Origin: Streptomyces sp. NBC_01451
GTDB lineage: Bacteria; Actinomycetota; Actinomycetes; Streptomycetales; Streptomycetaceae
Length of the DNA: 64,000 nt
Direction of reading: 5' to 3'
Assembly: GCF_036227485.1 (NCBI RefSeq)
Contig: NZ_CP109479.1
Coordinates: 7,192,001 to 7,256,000 of the forward strand
Made by a program: the position numbers and the translations under genes. Below are positions 40,249 through 49,084 of this stretch, piece by piece. Each line of letters opens with the position of its first letter. The stretch's first letter is position 1. The notes under the pieces were generated by a model. It did no database searches, was not told the DNA's origin, and was given only the letters and a program-made list of their open reading frames with translations.

Positions 40249-41328
40249 CTACTCGGCTGGTGGAGGTGGAGGTGTAGGTGGGTGTGAAGCGGAGTACAGC
40301 GCCCCCAGCCGTCGCGCGTCCCGCGCGAACCGCGCCCGCAGTTCCGGCGGCGCCAGCACCTCCGCCTCCGGCCCGAGCGCCGCCAGCTGCGTATGGGCGA
40401 CCTCCGCCGACTCCACGGCGAGCGTCACGGTGACCCGGCCCAGCCCGTCGGGCTCGCCGCCTGTCGACAGCGCGTCCCGGGCGGACACGGGATCGACGGT
40501 GTACGGCAGCCTGCGCGCCCCCTCCGCCGAAAGCCGTACGACGACCTCGGCACGCAGGATCGACCGCGCGAACTGCTCCGCCCGCTCCTCCCAGAACGCG
40601 GGCAGGTCGAAGCCGGCGTCGCGCGAGAAGCGACCGTCGAGGCCAGGACCAGGGCCAGGGCCAGGACCGGGGCCGACTGCTCGGCCGGTGAACTGGACGG
40701 AGGTGAACCGGTCGACGCGGTACACCCGGAAGGGCCCGGACCCGGGACCGGCGTGCTCCGGCACCCGGGCGCACAGATACCAGACGCCCGCCTTGAGGAC
40801 GAGCCCGTACGGCTCCAGCACCCGCTCCACGTCGGTGTCGCCGGAGCCGCGCCGGTAGCGGGCCAGGATCGGCCGGTCGTCCCACACCGCCTCCGCGACG
40901 GCGGACAGCGACTCGGGGGTCGGGGGCTCGCTGAACCAGGCGGGCGCGTCCAGGTGGAAGCGCTGGGCGGCTGTGCGGGGGGCGTCGCTGAGGGAGGGCA
41001 GGAGGGCGGCGGACACCTTGAGGCGGGCCGCCGAGGCGGTGTCCTCCAGCCCCATCTCGCGCAGGGCGCCCGGCACTCCGCTCAGGAAGAGCGCCTCCGC
41101 CTCGCCGCGGGCCAGTCCTGTGAGGCGGGTACGGTACCCGCCGACCAGCCGGTATCCGCCGGCCCGCCCCCGGTCGGCGTACACGGGCACGCCCGCTTCG
41201 GACAGGGCCTGCGCGTCCCGGGTGACGGTGCGCTCGGACACCTCCAGCTCCCGGGCCAGCTCGGCGGCGGTCATGGACGGCCTTGACTGGAGCAGCAGCA
41301 CCATTTTGATGAGGCGGGCAGCACGCAT
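40249..41328 (-). CDS. HTH/WYL-domain transcriptional regulator
   Basis: A 359-aa regulator of the DeoR/WYL type. The N-terminal winged helix is RLIKMVLLLQSRPSMTAAEL, then ELEVSERTVTRDAQALSEAG, with the family's GYRLVGGYRTRLTGL. The WYL domain (about 140-240) contains ILARYRRGSGD, LEPYGLVLKAGVWYLCARV and FRVYRVDRFTSVQFTG. A run of alternating Gly-Pro near residue 220 comes from a repeated hexanucleotide (40639-40676) and may be slippage-prone. A Pro-rich tail (HPPTPPPPPAE) ends it. WYL domains sense ligands such as nucleotides; the target is unknown. Confidence 0.9.
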   Translation of the reverse strand: MRAARLIKMVLLLQSRPSMTAAELARELEVSERTVTRDAQALSEAGVPVYADRGRAGGYRLVGGYRTRLTGLARGEAEALFLSGVPGALREMGLEDTASAARLKVSAALLPSLSDAPRTAAQRFHLDAPAWFSEPPTPESLSAVAEAVWDDRPILARYRRGSGDTDVERVLEPYGLVLKAGVWYLCARVPEHAGPGSGPFRVYRVDRFTSVQFTGRAVGPGPGPGPGPGLDGRFSRDAGFDLPAFWEERAEQFARSILRAEVVVRLSAEGARRLPYTVDPVSARDALSTGGEPDGLGRVTVTLAVESAEVAHTQLAALGPEAEVLAPPELRARFARDARRLGALYSASHPPTPPPPPAE

Positions 41329-41360
41329 GGGTTCATGATGCCCGGGGCGCGTGAAGGGTT

Positions 41361-41460
41361 CTCGCCCCCGCCGCCCCTACCCGTCCCATCCTCGGAGGCT
41401 CCGCCCCCGAACCCCCGCATCGCGCTGAACGCGCTCGTCCTCAAACGCCGGACGGGCTGA
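41361..41460. repeat. Dispersed repeat, half copy of the lipB-lipA inverted repeat
   Basis: Runs from CTCGCCCCCGCCGCCCCTAC to CTCAAACGCCGGACGGGCTG and matches the left arm of the repeat at 29374 over most of its length. It fills the first part of the 438-base gene-free gap between the WYL gene and aceE. Confidence 0.8.
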
Positions 41461-41466
41461 GAGGTG

Positions 41467-41657
41467 GGGCCTGGGCTGGAGTGACAGTCAGGGCGGGGGG
41501 TGGGTAGCAGGGCTCGTGCTGAGCCGGGCTCGCCTTCCCGCGCCGGGCGGGGTGAGGCACCGGGCCTGGGCTGGAGTGACAGTCAGGGCGGGTGGGTGGG
41601 AAGCAGGGCTTGTGCTGAGCCGGGCTCGCCTTCCCGTGCCGGACGGGGTGAGGCACC
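41467..41657. repeat. Two tandem copies of a 95-bp repeat downstream of aceE
   Basis: Each unit starts GGGCCTGGGCTGGAGTGACA and ends GGGGTGAGGCACC; copy 1 is 41467-41561, copy 2 is 41562-41657, and a third fragment starts at 41658. The copies differ at only a few positions. No gene was seen in it. The remaining bases to 41766 hold nothing recognised. Confidence 0.85.
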
Positions 41658-41766
41658 GGGCCTCGGGTGGGCGGGCCCTGCTGGTCGGTCGCCGGGCGCG
41701 CTCGTGGTGTTCGAGGGCGCCCGGCGAACAGGCTGGAAACGGGCGGGTGGGTGGGGGAACCGCCCC

Positions 41767-44478
41767 CTACAACCCGTACCGCTCCCGCGCCTCCTTCACC
41801 GCCGTTGCCTTGACCTCCCCGCGCCGCGCCAACTGCGCCAACGCCGCCACGACGATCGACTCCGCGTCGACCCCGAAGTACCGCCGTGCCGCGTCCCGCG
41901 TGTCCGACAGCCCGAATCCGTCCGCGCCCAGCGACGAGTAGTCCTGCTCGACCCACTGAGCGATCTGGTCCGGCACCTGGCGCATGTAGTCGGACACCGC
42001 CAGCACCGGCCCCTCGGCCCCCTGGAGCGCCTGACGGACGTACGGCGTCCGCTCCTCGCCCCGCAGCAGCGCCGCGTCGGCGTCCAGCGCGTCCCGCCGC
42101 AGCTCGGTCCAGGACGTCGCGGACCACACGTCGGCCGCCACGCCCCACTCCTCGGTGAGCAGCCGCTGCGCCTTCAGGGCCCAGTGGATCGCCGTACCGG
42201 AGCCGAGCAGTTGGATGCGCGGCGCGTTGGCGACCGGTGAAAGCCCCGCCGACTCCGCCGTGTTGAAGCGGTACAGCCCCTTGACGATGCCCTCGTCGAC
42301 GCCTGCCGCGGCCGGCTTCGCGGGCTGCGGGATCGGCTCGTTGTACACGGTCAGGTAGTAGAAGACGTTCGGGTCCTCGCCGGGCGCCGACTCCCCGTAC
42401 ATGCGGCGCAGCCCGTCACGGACGATCACCGCGACCTCGTACGCGAAGGCCGGGTCGTACGACAGCGCGGCCGGGTTCGTCGCGGCGATCACCGGGGAGT
42501 GACCGTCCGCGTGCTGCAGCCCCTCGCCGGTCAGCGTCGTACGGCCGGCCGTCGCGCCGACCAGGAAGCCGCGGCCGAGCTGGTCGCCGAGCTGCCACAT
42601 CTGGTCGGCCGTGCGCTGCCAGCCGAACATCGAGTAGAAGATGTAGAACGGGATCATCGCTTCGCCGTGGGTCGAGTACGACGTCGACGCGGCGATGAAG
42701 TCCGCCATGGAACCGGCTTCGGTGATCCCCTCGTTGAGGATCTGGCCGTCCTTGGCCTCCTTGTAGTACATCAGCTGGTCGCGGTCGACCGGCTCGTACG
42801 TCTGGCCCTTGGGGGAGTAGATCCCGAGGGAGGGGAAGAGGCTCTCCATACCGAAGGTGCGTGCCTCGTCCGGGACGATCGGCACCCAGCGCCGGCCCGT
42901 CTCCTTGTCGCGGACCAGGTCCTTGACCAGGCGTACGAAGGCCATCGTCGTCGCCACGTTCTGCGAGCCGGAGCCCTTGTCGAACGACGTGAACGCCTTC
43001 TCCGCGGGGGCGGGGAGCGGGGCGAGCGGCTGCGTACGGCGGGCCGGGGCCGGGCCGCCGAGGGCCGCGCGGCGCTCCTGGAGGTAGCGGACCTCGGGGG
43101 AGTCGGCGCCGGGGTGGCCGTACGGCACCACACCGTCGACGAACTGCGCGTCGGAGATGGGGAGTTCGAGTAGATCACGCATCTGCTTGAACTCGTCCAC
43201 CGTCAGCTTCTTCATCTGGTGGTTGGCGTTCTTCGACGCGAAGCCCTCGCCCAGGGTGAAGCCCTTGACCGTCTGGGCCAGGATGACCGTCGGCGCGCCC
43301 TTGAACTCGACCGCCGCCTTGTAGGCCGCGTACACCTTGCGCGACTCGTGGCCACCGCGCGAGAGGTGGAAGCACTCCAGGATCCTGTCGTCGCTCAGCA
43401 GCTTCGCCATCTCGGCGAGCGCCGGGTCCTTGCCGAAGAAGTCGGCGCGGATGTAGGCGGCGTCGCGCGTCTGGTACGTCTGCACCTGGGCGTCCGGGAC
43501 CTCGCGGAGGCGGCGTACGAGCGCGCCCGTGGTGTCGAGCCGGAAGAGCTCGTCCCACGCCGTACCCCACAGGGTCTTGATGACGTTCCAGCCCGCGCCG
43601 CGGAACTGTGCCTCCAGCTCCTGCACGATCTTGAAGTTCGCGCGGACCGGGCCGTCGAGCCGCTGGAGGTTGCAGTTGATGACGAAGGTGAGGTTGTCCA
43701 GGCCCTCGCGGGAGGCGAGCGCGAGGGCGGCCGTCGACTCCGGCTCGTCCATCTCGCCGTCGCCGAGGAACGCCCACACGTGGGACGCGGAGACGTCCTT
43801 GATGCTGCGGTTGGTGAGGTAGCGGTTGAAGCGCGCCTGGTAGATCGCCGACAGCGGGCCGAGGCCCATCGACACCGTGGGGAACTCCCACAGCCAGGGC
43901 AGCCGGCGCGGGTGCGGGTACGACGGAAGGCCGTTGCCGGCCGACTCGCGGCGGAAGTTGTCGAGGTGGTCCTCGGTCAGCCGCCCGTCGAGGAAGGCGC
44001 GGGCGTAGATGCCGGGGGAGGCGTGGCCCTGGATGTAGAGCTGGTCACCGGAGCCGGGGGACTCCTGCGACTCCTTGCCCTTGAAGAAGTGGTTGAAGCC
44101 CGTCTCGTACAGCCAGGCGGCCGAGGCGAAGGTGGCGATGTGGCCGCCCACGCCGTGTTTGCTGCCCCGGGTCACCATGGCCGCCGCGTTCCAGCGGTTC
44201 CAGGCGGTGATCCGGTGTTCCATCGCCTCGTCGCCGTCCGCCGCGGGCTCGGCGGCGGTCGGGATGGTGTTGACGTAGTCCGTCTCCAGGAGCTTGGGCA
44301 GCGCGATGCCGTTGCCCTCGGCGCGCTCCAGTGTGCGGCGCATCAGGTACGCGGCACGGTGCGGCCCGGCCGCCTCGGCGACCGCGTCCAGCGAGGCCTG
44401 CCATTCGGCGGTCTCTTCGGGGTCGCGGTCAGGGAGCTGGTCGAGTTCGCTCGGCTGGATGGCCTTGGGGTCGGTCAT
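41767..44478 (-). CDS. aceE: Pyruvate dehydrogenase E1, homodimeric type
   Basis: A 903-aa thiamine-diphosphate enzyme that decarboxylates pyruvate and acetylates lipoyl groups of E2. It starts MTDPKAIQPSELDQLPDRDP behind GGCGGCGAC. Family blocks are NRWNAAAMVTRGSKHGVGGH, the ThDP motif GDGEMDEPESTAAL to FVINCNLQRLDGPV, and the C-terminal GFGLSDTRDAARRYFGVD. Full length. The E2 and E3 genes (sucB, lpdA) are 6-12 kb away in the same direction. A GntR-type regulator gene lies upstream with a 17-bp palindrome between them. Streptomyces often have more than one aceE, so this may be one of several. Confidence 0.97.
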   Translation of the reverse strand: MTDPKAIQPSELDQLPDRDPEETAEWQASLDAVAEAAGPHRAAYLMRRTLERAEGNGIALPKLLETDYVNTIPTAAEPAADGDEAMEHRITAWNRWNAAAMVTRGSKHGVGGHIATFASAAWLYETGFNHFFKGKESQESPGSGDQLYIQGHASPGIYARAFLDGRLTEDHLDNFRRESAGNGLPSYPHPRRLPWLWEFPTVSMGLGPLSAIYQARFNRYLTNRSIKDVSASHVWAFLGDGEMDEPESTAALALASREGLDNLTFVINCNLQRLDGPVRANFKIVQELEAQFRGAGWNVIKTLWGTAWDELFRLDTTGALVRRLREVPDAQVQTYQTRDAAYIRADFFGKDPALAEMAKLLSDDRILECFHLSRGGHESRKVYAAYKAAVEFKGAPTVILAQTVKGFTLGEGFASKNANHQMKKLTVDEFKQMRDLLELPISDAQFVDGVVPYGHPGADSPEVRYLQERRAALGGPAPARRTQPLAPLPAPAEKAFTSFDKGSGSQNVATTMAFVRLVKDLVRDKETGRRWVPIVPDEARTFGMESLFPSLGIYSPKGQTYEPVDRDQLMYYKEAKDGQILNEGITEAGSMADFIAASTSYSTHGEAMIPFYIFYSMFGWQRTADQMWQLGDQLGRGFLVGATAGRTTLTGEGLQHADGHSPVIAATNPAALSYDPAFAYEVAVIVRDGLRRMYGESAPGEDPNVFYYLTVYNEPIPQPAKPAAAGVDEGIVKGLYRFNTAESAGLSPVANAPRIQLLGSGTAIHWALKAQRLLTEEWGVAADVWSATSWTELRRDALDADAALLRGEERTPYVRQALQGAEGPVLAVSDYMRQVPDQIAQWVEQDYSSLGADGFGLSDTRDAARRYFGVDAESIVVAALAQLARRGEVKATAVKEARERYGL

Positions 44479-44598
44479 GTCGCCGCCTTCCTCGGTCGAA
44501 GGGGGTTCCCTCGTCGGTAAGGGTTCGGGGGTGCCCTTGGTCTTTGGCAGGACAGGGCTGTGGGTCCTTGTAGGGGCCCGTCGGCGACTCTAACTCGC

Positions 44599-44615
44599 TG
44601 ATCGATGATCGATCA
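44599..44615. promoter_or_regulatory. Perfect 17-bp palindrome upstream of aceE
   Basis: TGATCGATGATCGATCA, symmetric around a central G, lies 121 bases before the aceE start and 131 bases after the GntR-type regulator stop, in a 267-base gap. Its AT content stands out from the surroundings. It is a strong operator candidate for the neighbouring FCD-type GntR regulator, by position only. Confidence 0.6.
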
Positions 44616-44745
44616 AAGGGTTGATGGCAAAACCTCTTGATCCCGAGAAAGTAGGCACGGGGTGCCTTGCGGGCGGGCACCGGGTGCCGCGAAATTTCAC
44701 CGTTTCCGCAGGTGAGCGGCTGATCGAATGGTCCCCCCGGTCGCG

Positions 44746-45369
44746 TCAGGGCCGCGGTGCGCACCCCAGCACATGGGCCTTCACCAGCTCGGCGATCCGT
44801 GGATCCCGGCGGCGGAACGCGGCGACCAGCTCCTCGTGCTCCTCCGCGTACGACTGCTGGACCGTCCCCAGCCAGCGGATCGACAGGGCCGTGAACACCT
44901 CGATGCCCAGCCCTTCCCAGGTGTGCAGCAGCACCGAGTTCCCGGCCGCGCGCACCATCTCGCGGTGGAACCCCACCGTGTGCCGGACCTGGCCGGTTCC
45001 GTCCGACGCGCGGTCGGCCTCGTACAGGGCGGCGACATGCGGTTCGAGGGCCGAGCAGTCGTCCGCCAGCCTCTCCGCCGCCAGCTCCGCCGCGATGGCC
45101 TCCAGACCGGCCCGCACGGGATAGCTCTCCTCCAGGTCGGCGGCGGTCAGGTTCCTTACGCGCACACCCTTGTTGGGGGCCGACTCGATCAGCCGCAGCG
45201 ACTCCAGCTCCCGCAGCGCCTCCCGTACGGGCGTCTGGCTGACCTCCAGTTCGGTCGCGATCCGGCGCTCGACGATCCGCTCGCCCGGCTTCCAGCGCCC
45301 GCTGACGATCCCCTCCACGATGTGCTCGCGGATCTGCTCGCGCAGCGAGTGGACGACGGGGGCGCTCAT
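44746..45369 (-). CDS. GntR-family regulator, FCD subfamily
   Basis: A 207-aa regulator. The winged helix is VHSLREQIREHIVEGIVSG, IVERRIATELEVSQTPVREA and LRELESLRLIESAPNKGVRV. The FCD effector domain follows, with metal/ligand residues in RHTVGFHREMVRAAGN and the helix ELVAAFRRRDPRIAELVKAH. FCD regulators usually bind carboxylic acids. Being directly upstream of aceE on the same strand, it is a natural candidate for controlling pyruvate dehydrogenase in response to an organic acid such as pyruvate or lactate; this is inference. Confidence 0.9.
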   Translation of the reverse strand: MSAPVVHSLREQIREHIVEGIVSGRWKPGERIVERRIATELEVSQTPVREALRELESLRLIESAPNKGVRVRNLTAADLEESYPVRAGLEAIAAELAAERLADDCSALEPHVAALYEADRASDGTGQVRHTVGFHREMVRAAGNSVLLHTWEGLGIEVFTALSIRWLGTVQQSYAEEHEELVAAFRRRDPRIAELVKAHVLGCAPRP

Positions 45370-45546
45370 GCGGGCTCCTTGAGGGAGGGGCTTCGGCCCC
45401 AGGGGCTTTGACCTTTAGACAATACGGCCGCACCCCTGCCCAGAGGTGTTCCGGGCGACAGCGCGCCAGAACGTGAGACGAGCGTTACAGACCGGACGGG
45501 GCCCGCGCCACAGCGTGTACGACCGCGCGCGACGGTGTCGTGGACC

Positions 45547-46812
45547 TCAGCGGCGCAGCGCCTCCACCGGCTGGATGCGGGCCGCCCGCCACGCCGGGTA
45601 CACCCCCGCGAGCAGGCCCGTGAGCATGCCGGCGGCCGGTGCCGTCGCCACCGTCAGCGGTTCCACCACCGCCGTCCAGTGCTGGGCCACGGCGACCCCG
45701 ACCACGACCAGGGTGCCGACGCTCGCCCCCACCAGACCGCCGAGCAGCCCCAGTACCGCCGACTCGGTGAGGAACTGGCCGGTCACATGGACACCGCGCG
45801 CCCCCAGCGCCCGGCGCAGCCCGATCTCCGGGGTGCGTTCCAGGACCGCGACCAGGGTGGTGTTCGCGATGCCCACCGCGCCGATCACCAGACAGACGCA
45901 GGCCAGCAGCAGGAACAGCTGCCCGAGGTCGGAGGAGACCGAGGAGCGCAGCGCCTTCGGGTCGGGCGGCGGCACCGCGCCGAACCGGTCCTGGTGCGCG
46001 GGGTCGAGCGCCACCGGCACCTCGTCGGCGATCTGGCGGGCCGCGCCGACGTCCGTCGACACCAGCATCTTCGCCCGGCTGCCGCTGTCCGGCGGGCCCC
46101 AGACGTCCTCGGCGGTGGTGCGCGGCACGATCACCGACAGCAGCAGGCTCGTCTGGCGCTCCACGTCGTCCAGGATGCCGACGACGGTGAAGGCCCGGCC
46201 GCCGATGTGCACCGCGGGTGCGTTCTCCAGCGAGGTGATGCCCAGCCGCGAGGCCAGGCCCGCGCCCAGTACGGCGACCGGCTGGTGGTGCTCGCTGTGC
46301 CACGCGCCGAACAGCCGCCCCTGGCGCAGCGTCGGCTCCACGGCCCGCAGCAGCCCCGGGTCCGCCGCGACGACACTCGCCCCGCGCTCCCCGTCACCCG
46401 CGTCCCCGGTCAGGGTGGCCCGTACGGTGTCGTCCGCCCGCCCCTCCAGCCGGATCTGCCAGTACACGCCGGCGTGCTCGACGCCGTGGAGTCTCTCCAC
46501 CCGCCGCTGCGCGTCGTCGGGGAAGGACAGCGGCACGTCGTCGGCTTCGCTCCCACCGGTGTCCTCGACGGTCACCTCGGTCGCCGTGAGCGCGTTGAAG
46601 GTGCTGTCGATCTGTGCGGAGGTGGTCGCCGTCAGCCCGAGCACGGCGACGAAGGTACCCACCCCGAGCACGGTCCCCAGACTGGTCAGCGCCGACCGGC
46701 CAGGGCGCTGGAGCAGCCCGCCCAGCGCCTCGGAGACCAGGTCCCGCGGGCTCATCCGGGTGGTGAGGCGAGGGGCGGCGGGGTCGCGCGGAGCACGCCG
46801 GAGGCGGATCAC
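45547..46812 (-). CDS. MacB/FtsX-type ABC transporter permease
   Basis: A 421-aa permease. The order is that of MacB-type membrane subunits: one N-terminal helix (LTSLGTVLGVGTFVAVLGLT), a long extracytoplasmic domain of about 220 residues (including GAGLASRLGITSLENAPAVH and VGILDDVERQTS), then three helices in an FtsX domain (LFLLLACVCLVIGAVGIANT, ESAVLGLLGGLVGASVGTLV, TAPAAGMLTGLLAGVYPAWR). The last segment, YPAWRAARIQPVEALR, is the family signature. Its start overlaps the stop of the ATPase gene by 4 bases, so the two are coupled. Confidence 0.93.
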   Translation of the reverse strand: MIRLRRAPRDPAAPRLTTRMSPRDLVSEALGGLLQRPGRSALTSLGTVLGVGTFVAVLGLTATTSAQIDSTFNALTATEVTVEDTGGSEADDVPLSFPDDAQRRVERLHGVEHAGVYWQIRLEGRADDTVRATLTGDAGDGERGASVVAADPGLLRAVEPTLRQGRLFGAWHSEHHQPVAVLGAGLASRLGITSLENAPAVHIGGRAFTVVGILDDVERQTSLLLSVIVPRTTAEDVWGPPDSGSRAKMLVSTDVGAARQIADEVPVALDPAHQDRFGAVPPPDPKALRSSVSSDLGQLFLLLACVCLVIGAVGIANTTLVAVLERTPEIGLRRALGARGVHVTGQFLTESAVLGLLGGLVGASVGTLVVVGVAVAQHWTAVVEPLTVATAPAAGMLTGLLAGVYPAWRAARIQPVEALRR

Positions 46813-47639
46813 GTCCGTACCCCGCTCTCCCTGGTCTCATCCGTGACTCCGTCGTTGTCCGGATCGGACGCATCGACAGGATCGGCCGGATCGGGCGCAT
46901 CGACCTGATCGGTCCCGTCATCGAGGCCGCTCTGCCTCAGGACTCCGTCGCGGATCGTGATCGTGCGTCGGCCTCGGGCGGCGACCTCGCGGTCGTGGGT
47001 GATGACGAGCAGGGTCATGCCCTCGCCGTGGAGCTGGTCGAGGAGGCTCAGTACGGACTCGGCGGTCACCGTGTCGAGGTTGCCGGTCGGCTCGTCGCAC
47101 AGCAGCAGCGAGGGGCGGGCCACCACGGCACGGGCGATGGCCACCCGCTGCCGTTCACCGCCTGAGAGCCGCGACGGCACCGCGTCGAGCCGGTGGCCCA
47201 GCCCCACGCGCTCCAGGGCCTCGCGGGCGAGCGCGACCCGTTGCCGGCGCGGTGTGCCGTTGTAGAGAAGGGCGAGCGTCACGTTCTCCAGGGCGCTGCG
47301 GTGCGGCAGCAGATGGAACGACTGGAACACGAATCCGATACGCCGCCCACGCAGCGCGGTCCGCCCGGCGTCCCGGACCGCCCCGGTGTCGACCCCGTCG
47401 AGGAGATAGCGCCCCGAGGTCGGCCGGTCGAGCAGCCCGGCGATGTTCAGGAACGTCGACTTCCCCGACCCCGACGGGCCCACGACGGTCACGTAGTCGC
47501 CGGTGCGGACGGTCAGGTCGCAGGGGCGCAGCGCGGGTACGGGCGGCGGCCCGGGATAGGTCAGCCCGACCCCGCGGAACTCGATGACGGGCGGGGGCGG
47601 GGTGGCGGCGGGCCCAGGTGCCGTCGCGGGGTCCGTCAT
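46809..47639 (-). CDS. ABC transporter ATP-binding protein (MacB/LolD type)
   Basis: A 276-aa ATPase. Walker A is GPSGSGKST, the Q-loop is FVFQSFHLLPHRS, the ABC signature is LSGGERQRVAIARAV, Walker B is LLLCDEPTGNLD, and the switch His is VITHDREVA. The sequence type is that of LolD/MacB partners in mechanotransmission transporters. A C-terminal Asp-rich tail (about 245-276) is extra and probably disordered. Four-base overlaps with both neighbours show a tightly coupled three-gene transporter operon. Confidence 0.95.
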   Translation of the reverse strand: MTDPATAPGPAATPPPPVIEFRGVGLTYPGPPPVPALRPCDLTVRTGDYVTVVGPSGSGKSTFLNIAGLLDRPTSGRYLLDGVDTGAVRDAGRTALRGRRIGFVFQSFHLLPHRSALENVTLALLYNGTPRRQRVALAREALERVGLGHRLDAVPSRLSGGERQRVAIARAVVARPSLLLCDEPTGNLDTVTAESVLSLLDQLHGEGMTLLVITHDREVAARGRRTITIRDGVLRQSGLDDGTDQVDAPDPADPVDASDPDNDGVTDETRESGVRT

Positions 47640-49081
47640 GACGACGTGCCCACGACGACCGGGTCACCCGCGTCGAGGCTCCGGCTCGCGCTTGCGCCGC
47701 TCACCGGCGTGACCTGCACGTATCCGTCGCCGGTCGCGCCCGTACGGACCTCCACGCGCTCCCTGCGTTCCCCTCGCAGCACTGTCACGGTGGTCCTGCC
47801 GTCGGTGCCGGAGGTGACCGCGGCGACCGGCACCACCAGCACCTTGCCCCCGGTGGCCGCCGAGGTGACGGTGATGCGGACGTTCTGGCCGGTCAGCGAC
47901 CTGGGCAGCGCCGTGTCCGGAACGACGACGACGGCGTACGTGGCGGTGTCGCCCCCGGAACCCCCGGAGCCGCCGGAACCCCCCGAACCGCCGGAACTCC
48001 CCGAGCCGCTCCCCGACCCCTGACCGCTGCTCGTCGTCGGTACCGTCGCCACCGTGGACACCTTGCCCGCGAACTCCCTGCCGGTCAGCTCCGACAGGAT
48101 CTGGGCCTTCTGGCCCTTGCGCAGCAGGGTCTTCTCGTCGGCCGCCGCGCCGCCCTGGACCACCAGATCGCCCGAGGACAGCGTGAGCAGGGTGCCGGAG
48201 ACGGGCTCGCCCACGGCCGCGCCGACCGCGTCCAGGCGGGCCGGGAACGACGGCAGGAAGACGACCTCGGCGGCGGGCAGCATCGCACCGGCCTGGAGCC
48301 GGGCGGCCGCGAGATCCTCCCGGGCGTCCGACAGGTCCTCTCTGGCCCGCTTCACCTGGGTGGCGTCCGGTTTCTCCACGGCTTCGGCGTCCTCCAGCAT
48401 CCGTTCGGCGTTGCGGACGGAGTCCTCCGCGCTCTCCACGGCCTGGGCCGCCGCCTCCTCGCCGCCGGTCGAGGCCGGCCTCGGGTCGTAGCCGAGGTCG
48501 GCGTAGAGGCGTTCGACGGCGTCCTGGGTGCCGGTGCCGAAGGAGCCCGTGGCGTCGCCGCCGCTGCCGTACCCGAGGTCGGCCAGCGCCCGCTGGAGCT
48601 GGGTCACGTCGTCGCCCTTCGAACCGGGCTTGAGGTCCCGGTACGCGGCGACCCGGCCCCTCAGGGTGATCACCGGGCGCCCGGACACCTCGGCGACCAC
48701 CTTGCCGGCCCGTACGTCGTCACCGGCGGCGTACGGCAGCTTGGACGCGATGACCGAGCCGCCGGCACCGCTGTCCCCGGAGGCGGCGGCGGACGGCGTC
48801 ACCGTGACCGTCCGGCCCGCGCGCACGGTGCCGCGCAGGACGACCGTGTCGGCGAGCACCCGTCGCTCGACCTCGGCCGTGAGCACGTCGGGCTCGGGGG
48901 CCTTGGTGTCGGCGACCGCCTGGGCGGGCGACTTGACGTACAGGGAGGCGGCCACACCGCCGCCCGCGAACAGCGCCGCGCCCCCGGCCACCAGGGCCAG
49001 GACGCGGCGCCGCCGCACGAGTCCGGACCTCGTGCCCGACGGTTCCGGCTCCCGCTCCGGTTCCGGTAGTGCCTCGGTCAT
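47636..49081 (-). CDS. MacA-like periplasmic-adaptor/HlyD-type protein with peptidoglycan-binding domain
   Basis: A 481-aa exported adaptor. A transmembrane or signal helix lies at about 28-50 (LALVAGGAALFAGGGVAASL). A PG_binding_1-like domain is seen near 150-190 (GSKGDDVTQLQRALADLGYG). A coiled-coil pair follows (about 205-265, EDSVRNAERMLEDAEAVEKP, REDLSDAREDLAAARL), then the lipoyl/barrel region. A Gly/Ser run (SGQGSGSGSGSSGGSGGSGG and on, about 350-375) lies before the C-terminal barrel. In Gram-positives such proteins couple a MacB-type transporter to the cell wall. Confidence 0.88.
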   Translation of the reverse strand: MTEALPEPEREPEPSGTRSGLVRRRRVLALVAGGAALFAGGGVAASLYVKSPAQAVADTKAPEPDVLTAEVERRVLADTVVLRGTVRAGRTVTVTPSAAASGDSGAGGSVIASKLPYAAGDDVRAGKVVAEVSGRPVITLRGRVAAYRDLKPGSKGDDVTQLQRALADLGYGSGGDATGSFGTGTQDAVERLYADLGYDPRPASTGGEEAAAQAVESAEDSVRNAERMLEDAEAVEKPDATQVKRAREDLSDAREDLAAARLQAGAMLPAAEVVFLPSFPARLDAVGAAVGEPVSGTLLTLSSGDLVVQGGAAADEKTLLRKGQKAQILSELTGREFAGKVSTVATVPTTSSGQGSGSGSGSSGGSGGSGGSGGSGGDTATYAVVVVPDTALPRSLTGQNVRITVTSAATGGKVLVVPVAAVTSGTDGRTTVTVLRGERRERVEVRTGATGDGYVQVTPVSGASASRSLDAGDPVVVGTSS

Positions 49082-49084
49082 CGC

